64,000 nt of DNA from Marvinbryantia formatexigens DSM 14469 (GCF_025148285.1 NZ_CP102268.1:310001-374000), one strand, 5' to 3'; positions 21,979-32,245 are shown, numbered from the stretch's first letter. The notes: generated from the sequence alone by a model not told the origin. Translations and numbers: made by a program.

Positions 21979-22413
21979 TTATAATTTTGCTAAAAAGACA
22001 GTGCCTTCCGGAGCATCCTGCTCCTGCGACACTGCCAGTCTGCCGTTAATTATTGACCCGGCTTCTGCTGCTCCGGATGCGCCGCCTCCGGCTTCCGTGC
22101 CAGCCCAGTACTGTGCGCCTGCCGGCGGCGTATCTCCGAAAGACATATTTGAAAATGACGCTGCACGGAAAACTCCCGGCATTCCATCCACGATAAACAG
22201 CGTGTCGCCGTTCCCGAGGATCGTATCCTCCGGACCGACCAGGACTTTGCTGCCACTGCCTCCGGACTGCATCGCCCGTAAAAGATACACTTCATTATTA
22301 AGGAGTACCTGCACAACCGCATTGAACAGATCTGCATGCGCCGGATCTGTCGTTTCAAATTTTCTCAGCTCTTCCACAAATTCCAGATGAGCAGGAATTT
22401 CAAAATTAGCCAT
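21979..22413 (-). CDS. Tail-region protein, function unknown
   Basis: 144 residues. The first 50 are helical (LEFVEELRKFETTDPAHADL FNAV type), the rest glycine-rich and beta-like. It overlaps the upstream collar-like gene by 8 bp and precedes a fibre gene, so it is likely a fibre adaptor. No named family is recognised. Confidence 0.55.
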   Translation of the reverse strand: MANFEIPAHLEFVEELRKFETTDPAHADLFNAVVQVLLNNEVYLLRAMQSGGSGSKVLVGPEDTILGNGDTLFIVDGMPGVFRAASFSNMSFGDTPPAGAQYWAGTEAGGGASGAAEAGSIINGRLAVSQEQDAPEGTVFLAKL

Positions 22414-22807
22414 CTACGGATCCCTCCTTATAAAAAATGTCGTCAATTTCAAATGCCATTTCTATATCTTCATCTTTCCCCTTGTCCATAAATGATTTGA
22501 TTGCCACCAGATCCCCGTCCGCGTCATATAATGCCATTTCATTGATCTGTATCCCTTTCAGCGTCCCTTTTGCCAGAGTACAGGTGTATCGTATGCAGGT
22601 ATCTGACATGATCTGAAATCCATCGATCTTCTGACGGTAAAGTTCGTTTCTGAGATAAGGTTCATCCGGATCCGGCATCCGGATGATACCGTCCGATACA
22701 GCGCCATCCCCGAACGCAAAACCCGTTATGCATGGCAGCGGCGCGATTCCCGCTCTTGCTTCCAGCATCTTTCTGATCCCGATCGTCGTTACAATACTTT
22801 TTGACAT
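22406..22807 (-). CDS. Tail-collar fibre-like protein
   Basis: 133 residues starting MSKSIVTTIGIRKMLEARAG, with FAFGDGAV, then YRQKIDGFQIMSDTCIRYTC and GIQINEMALYDADGDLVAIK. This is the pattern of the N-terminal attachment part of phage tail-collar fibres. The ATG at 22807 follows AGGAGG and overlaps the stop of the YmfQ-like gene. It probably joins the fibres to the baseplate. Confidence 0.65.
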   Translation of the reverse strand: MSKSIVTTIGIRKMLEARAGIAPLPCITGFAFGDGAVSDGIIRMPDPDEPYLRNELYRQKIDGFQIMSDTCIRYTCTLAKGTLKGIQINEMALYDADGDLVAIKSFMDKGKDEDIEMAFEIDDIFYKEGSVDG

Positions 22808-22809
22808 CC

Positions 22810-23586
22810 TCACATCACCTCCTCTGTTTTTTCTGCATCAATATTTTTACTTCCGTCAAGACGATGCGCTCCATCGAGAAGCCACCAGTCCTTATAAACC
22901 GTGATCTTTCCAGCAAATGTTTCCCTCAGATTCACATCTCCCCGGATCACCATGTTCATCGGATTTAAATCCGGATAAGCCAGAAGCACGGAACCATCCA
23001 ACAAAAAAGAGCCATCAAGGTAATAAACCCCAGTAGCCCACGGTACACAAAAACGTATTCTTATTTTACTAAGCAGCATGTCATTTCTGTTTTCCACGGT
23101 GGTTCCGATCCCATACATAAAAGAGAGATGAGACGGTTTCATACTGCGGATTTTCTGAAAAAGATCGCTTAATGAATAGGTAAAGTCCAGATCCTCAAAC
23201 CGCACCTTAAACGTATACGGTTTCACATTTTCTGTAATCTCTACTTTCACTCCGGTAGCCAGATAGATCCATTCCTCCAGCCTGTCCGGATTCAGAGGCG
23301 CCCGCATATTTCTTCTCAGAAAAATTTCTCTTCTGCGCTCCTCCAGGCTCTTTGTGGAATCCACGGGTATTCCATACAGGATCTCATGATACATGAGGCC
23401 CCATGTTGCTGTTTCCGGAAAAACCTGCAACGGAAGTTCCGTTACCAGCCTCTCCGCATCCTCATATTCCTCACCGGTCACCTGGTACAGCCATTTTCCA
23501 ACATAGGAATTCTCGTACCATCCTTTTGTCACCGTTCCTATCATTTTTTTCGCAATCCGGTTCGTTGGGAAATTTTCCAGATTCAT
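22810..23586 (-). CDS. YmfQ/XkdU-like tail protein (DUF2313)
   Basis: 258 residues. The segment GLMYHEILYGIPVDSTKSLE then ERRREIFLRRNMRAPLNP and the EEWIYLATGVKVEITENVKP part match putative baseplate wedge proteins of the YmfQ family. The C-terminal 80 residues (YYLDGSFLLDGSVLLAYPDL, WWLLDGAHRLDGSKN) carry a repeated LDGS motif. It overlaps the baseplate J gene by 4 bp, the usual neighbour. Confidence 0.75.
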   Translation of the reverse strand: MNLENFPTNRIAKKMIGTVTKGWYENSYVGKWLYQVTGEEYEDAERLVTELPLQVFPETATWGLMYHEILYGIPVDSTKSLEERRREIFLRRNMRAPLNPDRLEEWIYLATGVKVEITENVKPYTFKVRFEDLDFTYSLSDLFQKIRSMKPSHLSFMYGIGTTVENRNDMLLSKIRIRFCVPWATGVYYLDGSFLLDGSVLLAYPDLNPMNMVIRGDVNLRETFAGKITVYKDWWLLDGAHRLDGSKNIDAEKTEEVM

Positions 23587-24710
23587 TCCACCACCCCGCT
23601 TGCAAATGTGACGCTTTCCGTTATCGGAAATTCATTTGTGTGTATCCCGATATTTCGCACATCCCCATTCATCCGGAAATCGGTATAGTCATTTACCCCA
23701 TCCGTTTCTGACAGCACAGACGCGGCTCTTGTATATTTAACCTCCCCGTCTGCCAGTGCTTCATCGTAATATTTCAGAAGATTCTTTTCAAATTCTGCGC
23801 GGATCGCCTCCAGCGTATATCCTGCTTCCGGTTCCACCGTTGCTGTATACGTAACCGTAACCAGATCCGGCGCGCTTACCGTAAGAATCGCCCCGATCGG
23901 AGCCTTTCTCTGTATCCTGTCTTCCGGGTGCATGATATACGTATACACTTCATCGCAAATATGCTCATTTGCGGGACGGCCATTGGAATCAATCAGAATC
24001 AGCTTTACCGTTCCCGGTCCATTCCATTCCGGAATCACCGACGCCGCGCCAACACCAACTACCTCTTTTGCCCACCGGATATAGTCCGCATCATTTCCGA
24101 CAAATGAAACCCCACTCTGGTAATATTCCAGTATTCTGTCCCGGTAGTCTTCGTCAGACTCCTCTTCGCTTCCTCCGGTAACCGCCTCCGGATTCCAGAT
24201 CTTTGTCACTTTCTCCATCGGATTCATGGCAAGAGTTATAGTTCCGGCAGCCACATTCGACCCAGTACCGCTTTCCAGTGCGACGATTTCCACGACCGCA
24301 ACACCGGATTCCGGTATCTCTACCGGTTCTTCGGATACAAATTCAATAGAAGCGCCCGTATCCGCAGCGGCAGTGCAGAATATACTCTGCCCTTCGATTC
24401 TGGTTCCCGGCTGCGCAGTGATCTCAAGCTTCCCATATGCGTATCCGGCCGGCTTCCGTGTCAGACCCGCCTGTTCTCCATGGAGGTCAAGCCACTCTCC
24501 CCACGCATATTGCGGAAACATCAGCATCAGCGTCCGTACTATATGGTACTGCACAAGTTCTGATTTCTCCAGTGCTGCCGGATAAGTAATATCATACGCA
24601 AAATCTCCCGGCATTGCACTGATGTCCATCGGAAGATTCTGCATCATACGTTCATGGATTATATCAGCGTCATTGTCCTGCACAAAATCCGGGTATACAA
24701 ACTCCCGCAT
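23583..24710 (-). CDS. Baseplate J/gp47-like protein (XkdT)
   Basis: 375 residues. It opens with FVYPDFVQDNDADIIHERMM-type baseplate J sequence and contains GVAVVEIVALESGTGSNVAA, then GGSEEESDEDYRDRILEYYQ and the segment with WAKEVVGVGAASVIPEWNGPG. This protein forms the wedge of contractile tail baseplates. The start at 24710 has GGGAGGTGAGG in front. It follows the XkdS-like gene and precedes the YmfQ-like gene, exactly as in PBSX. Confidence 0.88.
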   Translation of the reverse strand: MREFVYPDFVQDNDADIIHERMMQNLPMDISAMPGDFAYDITYPAALEKSELVQYHIVRTLMLMFPQYAWGEWLDLHGEQAGLTRKPAGYAYGKLEITAQPGTRIEGQSIFCTAAADTGASIEFVSEEPVEIPESGVAVVEIVALESGTGSNVAAGTITLAMNPMEKVTKIWNPEAVTGGSEEESDEDYRDRILEYYQSGVSFVGNDADYIRWAKEVVGVGAASVIPEWNGPGTVKLILIDSNGRPANEHICDEVYTYIMHPEDRIQRKAPIGAILTVSAPDLVTVTYTATVEPEAGYTLEAIRAEFEKNLLKYYDEALADGEVKYTRAASVLSETDGVNDYTDFRMNGDVRNIGIHTNEFPITESVTFASGVVE

Positions 24711-24715
24711 CTTCC

Positions 24716-25177
24716 TCACCTCCCATCCGCTTTAATCACAATTGCCAGAGGGAACTGCTCCCATTCAATGCCGCGGACCAGAAACGAAACCTTTACCGAA
24801 TCACCCTGCCACATAAACGAAAATCCCTCCACCGTTTCCGTTCGCGGATTTGCCGCAAGAGTTTCCTTTATCGTCCGCTCTATTGCCAGTTCTACCGCAT
24901 TTTCGTCATTCTCCTTGAGCGCGTCATCTATTTCAGAGCCGATATCGTTGCTGTAAGAAGCGCAGCTGTACCGTGCCGTGGAAACAGCCTTGACGCACCA
25001 GATGCGGTAGGCTTCCTGTCCGTCATTCATGACAATCCGGTTTACAGCATCCCTCACAAAATCGCCTTTTTCCAGATCCCATGCAGGAGACGGCTTATAT
25101 TCCCTGTCATATTCCTCCTCGTTTTCTTCCGGTATCTGGATATCCACCACCGGAAACAGTCCTGTCTCTTCACCCAT
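24716..25177 (-). CDS. XkdS-like protein (DUF2634)
   Basis: 153 residues. The core reads PSPAWDLEKGDFVRDAVNRI, EAYRIWCVKAVSTARYSCAS and YSNDIGSEIDDAL, the DUF2634 pattern, related to gp25-like lysozyme-fold baseplate proteins. The ATG at 25177 follows GAGGTGAG. It lies between the DUF2577 and baseplate J genes as in PBSX. Confidence 0.82.
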   Translation of the reverse strand: MGEETGLFPVVDIQIPEENEEEYDREYKPSPAWDLEKGDFVRDAVNRIVMNDGQEAYRIWCVKAVSTARYSCASYSNDIGSEIDDALKENDENAVELAIERTIKETLAANPRTETVEGFSFMWQGDSVKVSFLVRGIEWEQFPLAIVIKADGR

Positions 25178-25187
25178 TCTTCTCACC

Positions 25188-25544
25188 TCAGATCCCGTCA
25201 GCCCTCATGACAATATCAATTACGACCGCTGTATCCTGCACCCAGGTTACCACGACATGGTCTCCCGGCTTTATCTTTCTCATTTTTTCCGGAACAAAAG
25301 CAAAACCGGAGTCCTCCGTTGTTTTAACCTCAGCCAGTCTGTCCCCTGTGTTTCCGAGTGCAAGCTGCCTGCAGACCATATAGTCAGCAGCCGGTATAAT
25401 TTCCGGAAAAGTATTGCATTTCAGCCCGTTCCCCGCCGTTATTTCCGCAAAATCGATTTTCAAATCCGAAGGTATATGCTCCTTCATCCTCGCATCCATA
25501 ACAGCCGCAAACTTCGCCGCTCCCGAATTTCCATTGTTGTCCAT
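25188..25544 (-). CDS. XkdR-like protein (DUF2577)
   Basis: 118 residues. The segment CNTFPEIIPAADYMVCRQLA and the GDHVVVTWVQDTAVVIDIV ending match DUF2577, a small beta-barrel baseplate or tail-tip protein. The start at 25544 has GGAGGAGG upstream; a longer N-terminus is open but lacks a site. It is in the conserved xkdQ-R-S-T order. Confidence 0.8.
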   Translation of the reverse strand: MDNNGNSGAAKFAAVMDARMKEHIPSDLKIDFAEITAGNGLKCNTFPEIIPAADYMVCRQLALGNTGDRLAEVKTTEDSGFAFVPEKMRKIKPGDHVVVTWVQDTAVVIDIVMRADGI

Positions 25545-25586
25545 GTTGCCTCCTCCAGCCGCTTCCCTTCCTGCATGATTCTGCAT

Positions 25587-26600
25587 TTATTCCCTGGCTG
25601 CTTTTACAGTCATTGTCATTTCCATACTCTCACAGTCGTGGACAATACTCATCACGTGATAATAACCAGTGCCTATCAGCGGAGATTTTATGTGGATAAC
25701 ATCTCCCTTTCTCACCGAAGGCAGATCTACCGCCTTTATCTTTATCTCTTTTTCCGGATCCCCTTTTTCTTTCAGAATCTCCTTCGCAGCCTTTTTTGCC
25801 TCGCCCAGACTTTCGTCATTGCCCCTGTTATAAATTTCCTGGCGTATTCCATATTCCGTTTTTCCATCCACAGTAGCTTCGAGCGGACGTCTGTCATTGT
25901 CACCAGCTTCCCCAAAAACCTTAACTCTTGTAACCATTCCAGAAAGATTCACCTTATAAGACACAGACGTAAAATTTTTATCCTCCTCAAAATGGTAAAC
26001 GGTCTCGTTTCCTCCATATCTGAGCACCTGGACTTTTCCCTTTACCGCGCGGAGAAATCCTTTTCCCCCGCCCTTCTTCTCTGCTTCATCCAGAATCTTG
26101 GTAATAATAGATCCCAGCTTTTCGTTATTGTATTTCATTTTGCCGTGCGTTACATCCGGACCGGTGTAGGTTTGAAGCGGTATTTTCCATTTTGAGAAAA
26201 TTTTTGAAACCGCTGATTTTGTTTTAATGCCCGACGAATAATACACATTATCTTTTGATTCCTGCAGATCCCTCAGCTCATCATACGCTTTTATTTTCAG
26301 TGTCTCTGAAGACAGTTTTGCGCCCAGCGACCATTCATCGATTTTTCCCCGGACAGCCTCCTGTGCGTTCTTTCCATCGTATGAATACCGCAGAACCACA
26401 TAGCATCCCGGCTTTGCGCTTGAAGAAAGCTTCCCTCTTGATATCCCGTCATTCTTTGCTGAAAAAGATATCCTTGCCGCCAGTTCTTTTTCCTGTTCCT
26501 CCCACCCAAGATCTTCGATCAGAGCGGTTATATCAATCTGTTCCCCTTTTTCCGTAACAAGGATCACCTGGTACCGGTACCGGAACGGGTTTATATCCAT
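25587..26600 (-). CDS. XkdQ-like baseplate hub protein
   Basis: 337 residues with the gpD/gp27-like late-control fold expected from the family: QVILVTEKGEQIDITALIED, the GYYHVMSIVHDCESMEMTMT C-terminal strand and SVRKGDVIHIKSPLIGTGYY. XkdQ-type proteins form the hub under the tail tube. The ATG at 26600 follows GGAGGTGG. It overlaps the LysM gene's frame only outside the true start. Confidence 0.82.
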   Translation of the reverse strand: MDINPFRYRYQVILVTEKGEQIDITALIEDLGWEEQEKELAARISFSAKNDGISRGKLSSSAKPGCYVVLRYSYDGKNAQEAVRGKIDEWSLGAKLSSETLKIKAYDELRDLQESKDNVYYSSGIKTKSAVSKIFSKWKIPLQTYTGPDVTHGKMKYNNEKLGSIITKILDEAEKKGGGKGFLRAVKGKVQVLRYGGNETVYHFEEDKNFTSVSYKVNLSGMVTRVKVFGEAGDNDRRPLEATVDGKTEYGIRQEIYNRGNDESLGEAKKAAKEILKEKGDPEKEIKIKAVDLPSVRKGDVIHIKSPLIGTGYYHVMSIVHDCESMEMTMTVKAARE

Positions 26601-26614
26601 CTGACCACCTCCGC

Positions 26615-27301
26615 CTACGGAATAGTAAGCACGCATCCCGGAAAGATCCAGTGCCCGCTGTCGCTGGATCCATATCCGTATTTCTTTGCCGTGCTCTCTA
26701 TCGTGCTTTTATTTGCATCATATATCTTCTTCCAGTCTGACCCGCTTCCGCCGTAAAACTTCCTTGCAATAGCCCAGAGGGTATCGCCGGATTTTACCGT
26801 ATACCTTTTTTTCTCTTTCTTCTCCGACTTTCGCGGTACCGTCTTTTTCTTTGTGCTGTCTGTGGATGCAGCTTCCTTAATCGTTGTCACCTTGTTTTCC
26901 CGGTACACCACAAAAACAATTGAATACTCATAATCCCCGTTCCCGCCAGACTGTTCGTATTCAAATGATTTTATCGTCACATCCTTATTGATATTTCCAC
27001 CGGAAACGATAAGGTTCAGAACCGTCCCGCCGTCTCTCCACTGCTCTATCTTATTGATACAGTCTGCCGGATCCAGCCATAAACGGTTCAGCCACGCCGC
27101 GTCTTTTCTTGCTTCGCCCCAGAATGTTCCTGTCCACTGGACTGTCTGCAGGTCCGCGCCGGACGGGAATGCATAGGTGCCGTCCCGGATAATGTCATAT
27201 TCCTGGTACTTTGCATCCCCTTTTACCTTTATGCTTTCCGGCATGGATGGAAAACGCAGGGATGATTTTGTATTTTCCTTTTCCTTCAGATAAATATCCA
27301 C
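26615..27301 (-). CDS. XkdP-like LysM tail protein
   Basis: 228 residues. The first 140 form the phage tail part (LRFPSMPESIKVKGDAKYQE, FWGEARKDAAWLNRLWLDPA). A charged linker leads to a LysM domain (RYTVKSGDTLWAIARKFYGG then SDWKKIYDANKSTI ... IFPGCVLTIP). It probably caps the tail tube or hub and may bind peptidoglycan on infection. It sits between the tape measure and XkdQ genes. Confidence 0.85.
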   Translation of the reverse strand: MDIYLKEKENTKSSLRFPSMPESIKVKGDAKYQEYDIIRDGTYAFPSGADLQTVQWTGTFWGEARKDAAWLNRLWLDPADCINKIEQWRDGGTVLNLIVSGGNINKDVTIKSFEYEQSGGNGDYEYSIVFVVYRENKVTTIKEAASTDSTKKKTVPRKSEKKEKKRYTVKSGDTLWAIARKFYGGSGSDWKKIYDANKSTIESTAKKYGYGSSDSGHWIFPGCVLTIP

Positions 27302-27313
27302 CCTGGCTCCCTC

Positions 27314-30300
27314 CTATACCGGCATATTTGCAAAATGTTCCGCGACGCGCTCCGCAACCTCGTTGATCAGATCGTCCGACGATTCCCTTAACTGCGCTTT
27401 GATCATCTGCGCGATCGTCTGCGGGTTATCCCGGCTGATCTCAAAGGACGGGCTGAAATTCAGCTGTATCTGGATATTCTCTTTTTCGGTATTCACCGGT
27501 ATATCTGTCTTATCCGCTTCAGCGCTTCCTTCTCCTGCTGCTCCGTCCGGATAAGCGATGCTGCTGTATTTTCCAACGATTCCGCCGTCTGCGTAAGCCG
27601 CCACTCCAAGCGCGCGTCCTGCCTGCTCCCACAGCTCGATTCCGCGTTCTCTTCGCTTTGCGCCCACCGGAATTACAAACTCCGGTCCGTCCTCGCCGAT
27701 CCATGACAATAATGGTCCGTCAACGTAACGTCCTTCTGCTGATGCAGCTGCCCCTGCTATCGTCGCAAATGCACTTCCTCCAACCGCTGATACATTGATG
27801 CTGGCTGACGGATTTGTGATGTGCCAGTCAAGTGTAACAGCCACATCTGCACTAGCGCTAAATCCAGCCACAAATTTCCCCTGTACCTCTGAATTTACCT
27901 CGCTGTAGACTCTGGAGATCTCACCCGCGCTGTTATTGTGCGTCATGGTCATGTCCACATCTGCGTCTGCCGGAAGAGGTTCAGCAAATTCATCCTCTGT
28001 CTGCGCTTCCGCCTCTTCGCGCGCCTGGGATGCATCTACATCACCTGCACCTAAATTTACGTCTGCATCTTGCTCCATCGTCGGGTTTTCTGCGTCCGCC
28101 GCTGCATTTTCCGCAGCGCTTTCCAGCGCAGACATATCAAAGGTAATGGCGTCTTCCGGAACAGTGATTGTTGCCCCCATTGCTACCTCAGCAGCAGTCT
28201 CATATCCGTTCGCCTGTGCCAGTTCATCTGCCTCCATATTTACCGCGGCAGCGATCTGTTCAAGGGCGCTCTGACCATCGACTTCCACCTCTCCGAGCGT
28301 TATCTGCACGCCCTCTGTCGTTATTTCAGCCTGGCTTTCAGAGCCGGACAGCGCCTCCTCAAAGCTCTGCAGGGCTTCCTCTGCAGCCTGCTGCGCTTCT
28401 GAGGTATCTGCATTCAGCATATCCGTAGGAATTTTCAGCTCCATATCCGGATAAATTGTATACGGATCTTCGATTCCGTTATATGCCGCTATCTCACGCC
28501 AGTCAATGCCGAGGGCGTCGCCAATCTGCGACAGAGTGTCTCCTTTTTTAACATTTATTTTAACCTCCCCGTCTGCTTCACCCTCGACCGTTCCAAGGTC
28601 TCCCAGATCGTCCTGGATCTTTGACAGCCATTCCTCCTTGTCAATGTCAACTTCGCCGTCAACACTCGTCTTCAATCCTTCTATGCTATACTCTTCATCC
28701 GTGGTTTCAAGCAGTGCGCGCTTCCATGCCGCCGAAAACTCTTCCGGAAGCTGTCCTGCTGCATCCATTTCACCGATTGCATCAATCAGCGCCTGATTGC
28801 CCGAATCTGCAAGCGCATTCGCGTAAACCTGCATAGCCGCATCCGCGTCTCCTGCAGCTGCGCCCATCTCCATATTTGAGGTAAACTCCTTCATCAGCGC
28901 TTCCGGCACTTTTTCCCCTGCTTCTGCATAGGAATCAATGATCCTGGTCATGGCGTCCGAATCCGGTTTCATTTCCTGCCAGAGTCCGTTCAGCGCATTC
29001 TGGTCGGCGTCCGTTACGATTCCAAATGCTCCCAGACCGTTCCCGGCGCTCAGGGATTCCGCGTCCAGACCTATATTCATGGCCCATATGTCCATTATGC
29101 CATTTTCCAGATCCCGCTGCGCCGACTGTACAGCTTCATCCGCCAGTGCCTGCGCAGTTTTCCTGTTCTCCGCGATTTTTCCGCCGTATGCACCCTGCAG
29201 CGTATCCCTTCCAAGCTCCAGCCCTTTCGCGGTCTCCATTCCCCTTTGCTGCCGGACATACCCTTCTGTCATTTTATGATACGTGTCATTTTCTTCCGCT
29301 GTAATCCTTCCGGATGCCTCCATACCATTCAATTCCGCATACCAGGCTGTAACATCCTCCCGCACAGCCTCCATTGCGCTTTCACGCTGGTCCCGCACAG
29401 CTCCAAGCAGCTCTGTAAACGACCCGCTCTCCAGATCCGCCGCGTTCAGACTCCCGTATTCCTGGTTGATCCAGTCCCACTTTGCCTGCGCTTCCGCCTC
29501 TTTCCACCTCGCTGTGATACCGTTCATCTTCGCCTGTAGCTCGCTTATTGCCTGCTCCTCATCCACATCGATGATTCCGTCCAGAAGTGCGGTTTCGACT
29601 GCGCTTCTCAGATCCTCCGACAGATTTGTCAGCTCCAGATGATCCGCTCTTGCCCACTTCTCAATATTACCAGACAGCGTCTCGCCCTCTTCCGTCCCGC
29701 CAAGATATGTCTGCACATGGATACTTGCGGCAAATGTCCGGCTTTCAAGCTCATCGATCTCGCTGTTGATGAATGTCTCAATATTCCCGGTATATTGCTG
29801 CTGCTCTTCCGGCGTCAGTTCTATTCCAAGACGTCCCTTGAACTCCAGAACATCATTTGCCCGCAGCGCTTCCTCCGCTTCTTTTACAAGCCTGTCGGCA
29901 TTTTTCACCTCATTCAGTGATACCTCCACATTCGCCAGATACTTCTGGTCAAGGATTCCTGCCGCAATTTCCTGCGCTTCTTCCGCCGACAGTCTGATAT
30001 CCCCGAAATGATCTTCCAGACTGCTGCTGATCTGATTCTGGTTATAATCGTCAATCGCCGTTCCGATACCAACAACAGCAGCCGTGACCGCCGCTGCTGC
30101 CAGTCCGAATTTTGCAGCCGTTGGAACCATGCCGGAAAGATTGCCGATAAAAGAACCAAGCCCTGTAGCCTCTTTCGCCGCTGTCCCGATTCCTTTTATC
30201 ACTCCGGAAACCGGCGCAAGCACGCTGGACAGCTTTGCAGCTGTTCCCATCATTCCGGTTGCCCCTTTTGCCAGAAGCGCTGTGCTCATCCACGAAGCAA

Positions 30301-32245
30301 TACCTGCTTTTTCACCACCCGGAAGTATCCCAAGTGCACTCGAAAACAATGTTCCGACTCCATCGGCAACCAGCTGCACGCTGTCCCCGCCTGCCCATTC
30401 CAGAAAAGGTTCCGCTATGATCTTATTCCAGGAAAGATTGATCTTCCCAAGAAAATCAGCATTCGCCCATTCTTCTGAACTGGTCATGTCATGGATGGAT
30501 CTCTTCATTCCTTCTGCCTTTTCGTCCACCATATCCATAAATCCGTCAAGAGCAGACCCTACCGCTGGCATTGCCCCCGTAACCGCGTCCGCAGCGCTGC
30601 GAAGATAAGGTGAGAGACGTTCTCCCAGACTGGTCTTCACACCATCTAACGCAGACTGCATCAGCACGAAGGAACCCTGCAGATTATCAAGCATTGTTTC
30701 ACTCATTCTTTTCGCAGCCCCGTCCGAATCATATACCGCGCCGGTCAGCTTATCAAAATCCTCTGCAGATGCATTAATAACAGCCAGCATACCAGCCATC
30801 GCTTCCTTGCCGAAAATGGCACTTGCCGCCGCAGTCTGCTCTGTTTCCGATAACCCGCCAAGACTTGTCCTTAAATTGTCCATAACGCCCTTTAAGGACT
30901 TCATATTTCCTTCGCTGTCTGTAAGACTGATCCCGTACTTATCCATGGCCTTTGCCATGCTGTCTGTTGGAGACGCCATATTTGCAATGGACGTTTTCAA
31001 CGCGGTTCCTGCCATGCTTCCCTTTATGGATGCATTTGCCATCAGACCAAGTGCAATGGATGTATCCTCAACACTGTAGTTCATGGCTCCGGCTACCGGT
31101 GCAACATACTTAAAAGATTCCCCCAGCAATCCGACATTCGTGTTTGCGTTCGCACTCGCCTGCGCCAGAACATCTGCAAAATGCGTGGAATCGCCTGCCT
31201 GCATGCCAAATGCAGTCAGCGCGTCTGTAACAATATCTGATGTACTGCCCAGATCTTCTCCGGAAGCAGCCGCAAGGTTCATAATGCCCTCGATACCCGA
31301 AAGCATATCCTCCGTCTTCCAGCCCGCCATTGCCATATAATTCATGGCCTCGGCAGACTCCGCAGCCGTAAATTTCGTCGTTGCACCCATTTCTTTCGCT
31401 TTTGCAGTAAGCGCGTCAAATCCTGCTCCGGATGCCCCGGAAATGGCTTTCACCTGGCTCATCATACTTTCAAAGTCCCCGAATGTACTGACCGTGTCTG
31501 CGACTCCAAAAGAAACCCCGCCGATTGCCGCCGCCTGTGCAATAGGGTTTTTTGCCATTCCGGCAACTTTTCCGAGCGGAGCAGTTACCGTGTCGATCAC
31601 ACCAATCGTGGCATTCCAGGTAGTACCGGAAAAAGCCGACAGCTTATCCGTCACCCCATCTATTACCGCACTGGCGGTATCCGCCGCTCCGACCACAGCG
31701 CTTACCGCCATCCCACCGACAGAATGGAGCTTGTCCCGCACCATATCTATAACAGGACTTGCGGTATCACTCGCCCCAAGCTCCGCTGATGCCGATGCCC
31801 CGTCAAGCGCTTCTACGGCATCCTCCACAGATCTTACTACCGGTGTGGCGCTGTCATCCGCCCCCAGCTCTGCCCAGCCCATTGTTCCGCCAAATGCTTC
31901 CACGGCATCATTCGCCGCATTCACAATCTGCGTTGCATTATCCTGCGCACTGAGTTCCATATCAACAAATACCCCATCCAGTTCATACGCCGCATCCTCT
32001 ACGGCTTTAATAACCGGTGTTGCATTGTCGTCCGCAACAATTTCTGTCTTATGTACAATTGTTTTTTCTTTGTTTGTCTTATCAAAAGACTTTTCCATTC
32101 TGGATCGATATTCCCTTTGCTGTTTCTCGACTTTCTGGAACGCTTTTTCCATTCTGGATAAGTTTTCAACCACACCGGATGTTCCAGGGGCGGTGTTATC
32201 CTGCACCTCAACCGGAATCTCAATTTTAATCGTTCTTTCTGCCAT
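27314..32245 (-). CDS. Tail tape measure protein
   Basis: 1643 residues, the longest gene here, which sets tail length. Residues about 240-600 are the PhageMin_Tail core (TKAKEMGATTKFTAAESAEA, AMNYMAMAGWKTEDML, SVEDTSIALGLMANASIKGS). Before it, five or six short degenerate repeats of the form ADDxATPVVxxVEDAxxALD follow one another (residues about 70-210). An internal LysM-like unit (INVKKGDTLSQIGDALGIDW) lies around residue 1230. Helical membrane-like segments around residues 650-760 fit genome delivery. It directly follows the chaperone frameshift genes. Confidence 0.9.
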   Translation of the reverse strand: MAERTIKIEIPVEVQDNTAPGTSGVVENLSRMEKAFQKVEKQQREYRSRMEKSFDKTNKEKTIVHKTEIVADDNATPVIKAVEDAAYELDGVFVDMELSAQDNATQIVNAANDAVEAFGGTMGWAELGADDSATPVVRSVEDAVEALDGASASAELGASDTASPVIDMVRDKLHSVGGMAVSAVVGAADTASAVIDGVTDKLSAFSGTTWNATIGVIDTVTAPLGKVAGMAKNPIAQAAAIGGVSFGVADTVSTFGDFESMMSQVKAISGASGAGFDALTAKAKEMGATTKFTAAESAEAMNYMAMAGWKTEDMLSGIEGIMNLAAASGEDLGSTSDIVTDALTAFGMQAGDSTHFADVLAQASANANTNVGLLGESFKYVAPVAGAMNYSVEDTSIALGLMANASIKGSMAGTALKTSIANMASPTDSMAKAMDKYGISLTDSEGNMKSLKGVMDNLRTSLGGLSETEQTAAASAIFGKEAMAGMLAVINASAEDFDKLTGAVYDSDGAAKRMSETMLDNLQGSFVLMQSALDGVKTSLGERLSPYLRSAADAVTGAMPAVGSALDGFMDMVDEKAEGMKRSIHDMTSSEEWANADFLGKINLSWNKIIAEPFLEWAGGDSVQLVADGVGTLFSSALGILPGGEKAGIASWMSTALLAKGATGMMGTAAKLSSVLAPVSGVIKGIGTAAKEATGLGSFIGNLSGMVPTAAKFGLAAAAVTAAVVGIGTAIDDYNQNQISSSLEDHFGDIRLSAEEAQEIAAGILDQKYLANVEVSLNEVKNADRLVKEAEEALRANDVLEFKGRLGIELTPEEQQQYTGNIETFINSEIDELESRTFAASIHVQTYLGGTEEGETLSGNIEKWARADHLELTNLSEDLRSAVETALLDGIIDVDEEQAISELQAKMNGITARWKEAEAQAKWDWINQEYGSLNAADLESGSFTELLGAVRDQRESAMEAVREDVTAWYAELNGMEASGRITAEENDTYHKMTEGYVRQQRGMETAKGLELGRDTLQGAYGGKIAENRKTAQALADEAVQSAQRDLENGIMDIWAMNIGLDAESLSAGNGLGAFGIVTDADQNALNGLWQEMKPDSDAMTRIIDSYAEAGEKVPEALMKEFTSNMEMGAAAGDADAAMQVYANALADSGNQALIDAIGEMDAAGQLPEEFSAAWKRALLETTDEEYSIEGLKTSVDGEVDIDKEEWLSKIQDDLGDLGTVEGEADGEVKINVKKGDTLSQIGDALGIDWREIAAYNGIEDPYTIYPDMELKIPTDMLNADTSEAQQAAEEALQSFEEALSGSESQAEITTEGVQITLGEVEVDGQSALEQIAAAVNMEADELAQANGYETAAEVAMGATITVPEDAITFDMSALESAAENAAADAENPTMEQDADVNLGAGDVDASQAREEAEAQTEDEFAEPLPADADVDMTMTHNNSAGEISRVYSEVNSEVQGKFVAGFSASADVAVTLDWHITNPSASINVSAVGGSAFATIAGAAASAEGRYVDGPLLSWIGEDGPEFVIPVGAKRRERGIELWEQAGRALGVAAYADGGIVGKYSSIAYPDGAAGEGSAEADKTDIPVNTEKENIQIQLNFSPSFEISRDNPQTIAQMIKAQLRESSDDLINEVAERVAEHFANMPV

